Source of the DNA: Strigops habroptila
Taxonomy: Eukaryota > Chordata > Aves > Psittaciformes > Psittacidae
Direction: 5' to 3'
NCBI RefSeq assembly: GCF_004027225.2
Contig: NC_044277.2
Location: forward strand, 97,275,552 to 97,339,551
DNA: 64,000 bases
The notes beneath the pieces were generated by a model. The model had not been told where the DNA came from and did no database searches. It worked only from the letters and a program-made list of their open reading frames with translations. A program made the translations under genes and the position numbers. Each line of letters starts with the position of its first letter. Within the stretch, counting starts at the first letter, position 1. This document shows positions 61,350 through 64,000 of this stretch, one piece after another.

Positions 61350-61560
61350 CCATGGCCCCTCCGCGCCGCACCCTACCCCGCTGCCCTGTCACTGTAGCAC
61401 CGCCTCAGCCCCGCCCGTCGCCCGCCCGGCCCTGCACCGCCCGCGCTCACGGGGATTGGCAGATGGCGGGCGCGGCGCGACGCTATTGGCGGAGCGGCCG
61501 AGAGCCCGCCCACAGCGCTAGCAGGGTAGTGCGTTCGGCGTGAGGCCAGCGGCCGCTCCG
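61350..61560 (+). promoter_or_regulatory. CpG-island promoter with two reversed CCAAT boxes
   Basis: GC- and CpG-rich sequence holds ATTGG at 61455-61459 and 61485-61489, 30 bp apart, with an AGATGGCGG YY1-like word between them. There is no TATA box. The layout fits a housekeeping promoter firing rightward, but bidirectional activity is possible. Confidence 0.65.
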
Positions 61561-61673
61561 TTCCCTCCTTCTCCTCCTCCCCTGGCCGGGCCCGCAGGGG
61601 AGAGTGACACTCACCAGGCGGCTCCGTCCCGGCGGCAGCCCCCCGCGTCCCCCTGCGTCCCCCTGCGCCTCTG
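61540..61673 (+). other. MAP4: Probable first, non-coding exon, candidate MAP4 5' UTR
   Basis: A pyrimidine-rich segment ends CGCCTCTG followed by a strong donor GTAAGG at 61674. No ATG-led coding frame crosses it, so it would be a 5' UTR exon with a long first intron. Assignment to MAP4 rests only on synteny: in mammals MAP4 follows CDC25A in the same orientation and begins with a non-coding exon. The exon start is a guess. No MAP4 coding sequence is in the window. Confidence 0.45.
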
Positions 61674-64000
61674 GTAAGGGCCGCCGGGGAGCTGCGGCTG
61701 CGGGGCCCCCGCTGTGGGGGGGACAGGGCGAGGGGATACCCCACTCCGAGCGGGACGCCCTCTGAGGCGATGGAGGGACCGCCCTACCCGGGGGCTCCGG
61801 CCTCGCCCTTGTGGGGGGCTCGGGCGGCCTGCGGCCCCGCGGGGCAGGGAGGGGCTTAAGGGGGGCCGAACGGGCGGTTTGGTGGGGGGCGGCGGCGCTC
61901 CGGAGCCCTTCATGAGGGGCGCGGGGGGGCCGGGCCGCGGGGAGCTGGGTTGAGCGGTTAGCAGCCGGCGGCGCGGGAGCGGGCTCGGCCGGGCCGCGGC
62001 GCGGTCGGTGACAGGGCAGCAGTGGGGCGGGCGGGAGGAGGGTCCCGGAGCATCCGTAGAGCATCTGCCTGGCGAAGTTTGCGCATGGGTCATCCCAGAG
62101 GAAGCGGGAGCTGCCGGGGAGTGTCTTTGTTGCAGTGGGGGGAAGAGACTGAGGTGATCATGGGAGGGCTGCTGCTCGCACGGCTTTGCTTTGGACTGAG
62201 CGAGCTCTTGTAGAGCTGAGCACCCCCCCCCCCCCCCCCCCCCCCTGCAAAAGTCAGAAACGCATTTTTTGGTCGAGGGCAATGCTTTGAACACACGCAT
62301 CTCGTTGGGACTTCTGGGAACTTATAACGTGGTTTCCCTCCGTGTTTCCGCGCTATCCTCCTGCTTGGCCGCTCTTCTTCCCTGCTTTATAAGGATGGTT
62401 GTGGCATTGCATCAGGGGATATTTGTGCCACAGTTCGGAAGCACAGAAGGGATATAAGTCTTTGCGGAGCTGCCGCTCGCCCGCCGCTTGGTGCGATGGG
62501 TGTGGCGAGCGCAGTGGATGCGGCGGGCGCGAGGCCTGTGCGGCCGCGTTGCCCGTCACCAGCAGAGTCAAACAGCGAGCTATTTATATAGAACGGGCCT
62601 GGTTTCAAGATGAGCAAACTTCTTTTAGAAAGAGCAGTTATAAGTATTAAACGTGTACTGAGCACCAGTGTAAGACTGCTGCTAATAAGTTTAAACTCAA
62701 GACAAGTGAAGTTTTTGGTTCTGAAGATGCTGTTCTACTGCTGAAAGCTACTTCTAAGTGTATCTTGCTGTAGGTGGTACGCTTCGTTGCAAGCTCTGCC
62801 CCTCCTAGAGGAGTGTAAGTGCATGATCTGTGAACATACTGAACCTGCATTTAGATGCTGGCGTTTGGTTTTAATTCTGTGGGGTTTTTAGGTGATTCTT
62901 GATAACTCTTACTTGTTTCTCCCTCTCTTATTTCTTTTTCCTAATTCCAATATGGATATAACAAATAAACTCATTTTTTTCCTCCTTTTTTTTTTTTTTT
63001 TAAACATGTTTTAAAATCCAAAACAAACCTGGAACCCTGTTTTCAATGAACAGCTTCCCAGCTTGCAGTTTCAGCAGAGTATCTGAAAGGCTTCTTGACT
63101 AATCTTATAGCCATCTTGGTGCTCTCTCAGTGTTCCAGCTGGTGGAATAGCAAACCTTGCTTGGTACCTCCTGTACCTTCTTTACAGAGGTCTCTATGTG
63201 CCACTTGGCTGAAGCTTCATTTTGTGAACTGACAGGACTGTGCTGGAGTTTTACAACTGTGAAGCTTTTTTCCTCTTTGCTAGGGCTTCATTATCGCACC
63301 TGGCAGTGGATGTTTTTCTGGTATTACGTATATGAGGTGCTGTTGCAGCTTGATGAACTTTTTCTTTGCTTGAGAAAGACAAATAAATTGGAACTCAAAA
63401 ATATTCATTGTAGCAGCACAATTATGATAAAAGTGATATGGGCTGGACAGACCTCTGTGTAAAAATTGCTCCAAGTTCTTTGTGTTGGTTTATTTTTCCT
63501 TATGAGAAGTGGTGAAATTTCCAATTGTCCTCTTGGGTGCATTTTGGAGGATTCATGGGCTCTTTTTTTATTTTTGATTTTTATCTCTTTTGGCTTTCTC
63601 TCATCAGGAGAGATGAACTCTTTTTCGGTTTTAAAAAGAGCTCAACTGACTTGCTATTGCAACAGCAGCAATATCCTGTGTCTTTTGTTTTCTTTGGTAA
63701 TAATTACACATTGCTGACAAATAATAAGCTTGAAGGCAGAATAGTTGATCTGTTTGTGAATGCGATTGTTGACTCCAAAACTGAAGGATGTGGATATTAT
63801 TAAGTCTGTATTATACGTCTCTGCAGAAATGGCATCAGGGAAATACCAGATAATACAAAGAAGTGTCAGTGGTGTGAAGATCACAGCCTTGCAGTTCAGC
63901 TAGAGCACAGTGTTGCCATGGGTACAGTTTGTGGGTCACCCCTCGTTTCCCCTGAGTCCTCAGATGATATTAGGAGAGGATTATGTCACTCTTGTCCTTA
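61674..64000 (+). other. Probable first intron of the downstream gene
   Basis: CpG-rich until about 62220, then a run of 23 C (62223-62245), then AT-rich unique DNA to the window end. No coding exon is recognised; an open frame at 63525-63803 (+) is aromatic-rich with no known domain and is taken as chance. Confidence 0.5.

Noticed and set aside
1-64000. CRISPR arrays, operons, toxin-antitoxin or phage systems
   Set aside because: Gene structure, repeats and promoters are those of a vertebrate nuclear genome; no such arrangement is present.

Overview
The window looks like nuclear DNA of a bird. The main evidence is more than a dozen fragments of CR1 LINEs, mostly ending in the avian-typical ATTCTATGATTCTATG-like 3' end, and two copies of an LTR of an ERVL-like type common in birds. 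Genes are split by short to medium introns with GT..AG borders, and the promoters are CpG islands. All four supported transcription units lie on the + strand.

Layout. (1) 1-2.4 kb: a G-rich GGGAT-type minisatellite, then a very GC-rich CpG island holding a C-rich minisatellite. (2) About 2.4-10.9 kb: a zinc-finger gene of the ZNF282/ZNF398/ZNF777-like family, with an N-terminal coiled domain, a variant KRAB box, acidic exons and nine C2H2 fingers. (3) 10.9-14.9 kb: intergenic, with two CR1 fragments; one splits a CA-rich minisatellite just upstream of the next gene. (4) 14.99-20.04 kb: a complete RING/B-box/coiled-coil/PRY-SPRY TRIM gene with the classic 231-nt, 23-nt and 116-nt exons. (5) 20.7-21.8 kb: an LTR and two abutting CR1 pieces. 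(6) 22.1-35.4 kb: CDC25A, read as 16 coding exons and about 527 residues, with the HCEFSSER active site and a promoter carrying a perfect 22-bp inverted repeat of a ZNF143-like site. (7) About 37.7-61.2 kb: a gene-poor stretch with CR1 fragments, a 5S rRNA-derived pseudogene fused to a partial LTR, and no convincing exon. (8) 61.25-64 kb: a pentanucleotide repeat, a second CpG-island promoter and a probable first, non-coding exon with a good splice donor. In mammals MAP4 lies downstream of CDC25A in the same orientation, so MAP4 is my best guess for that gene; no MAP4 coding exon is present in the window.

The genes do not form a pathway. CDC25A is a cell-cycle phosphatase, the zinc-finger gene is a probable DNA-binding regulator and the TRIM is a probable E3 ubiquitin ligase. 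I see no operon-like or defence-like system. The most unusual items are the palindromic promoter pair at CDC25A, the 5S-LTR fusion, and several ordered minisatellites at promoters and in first introns.
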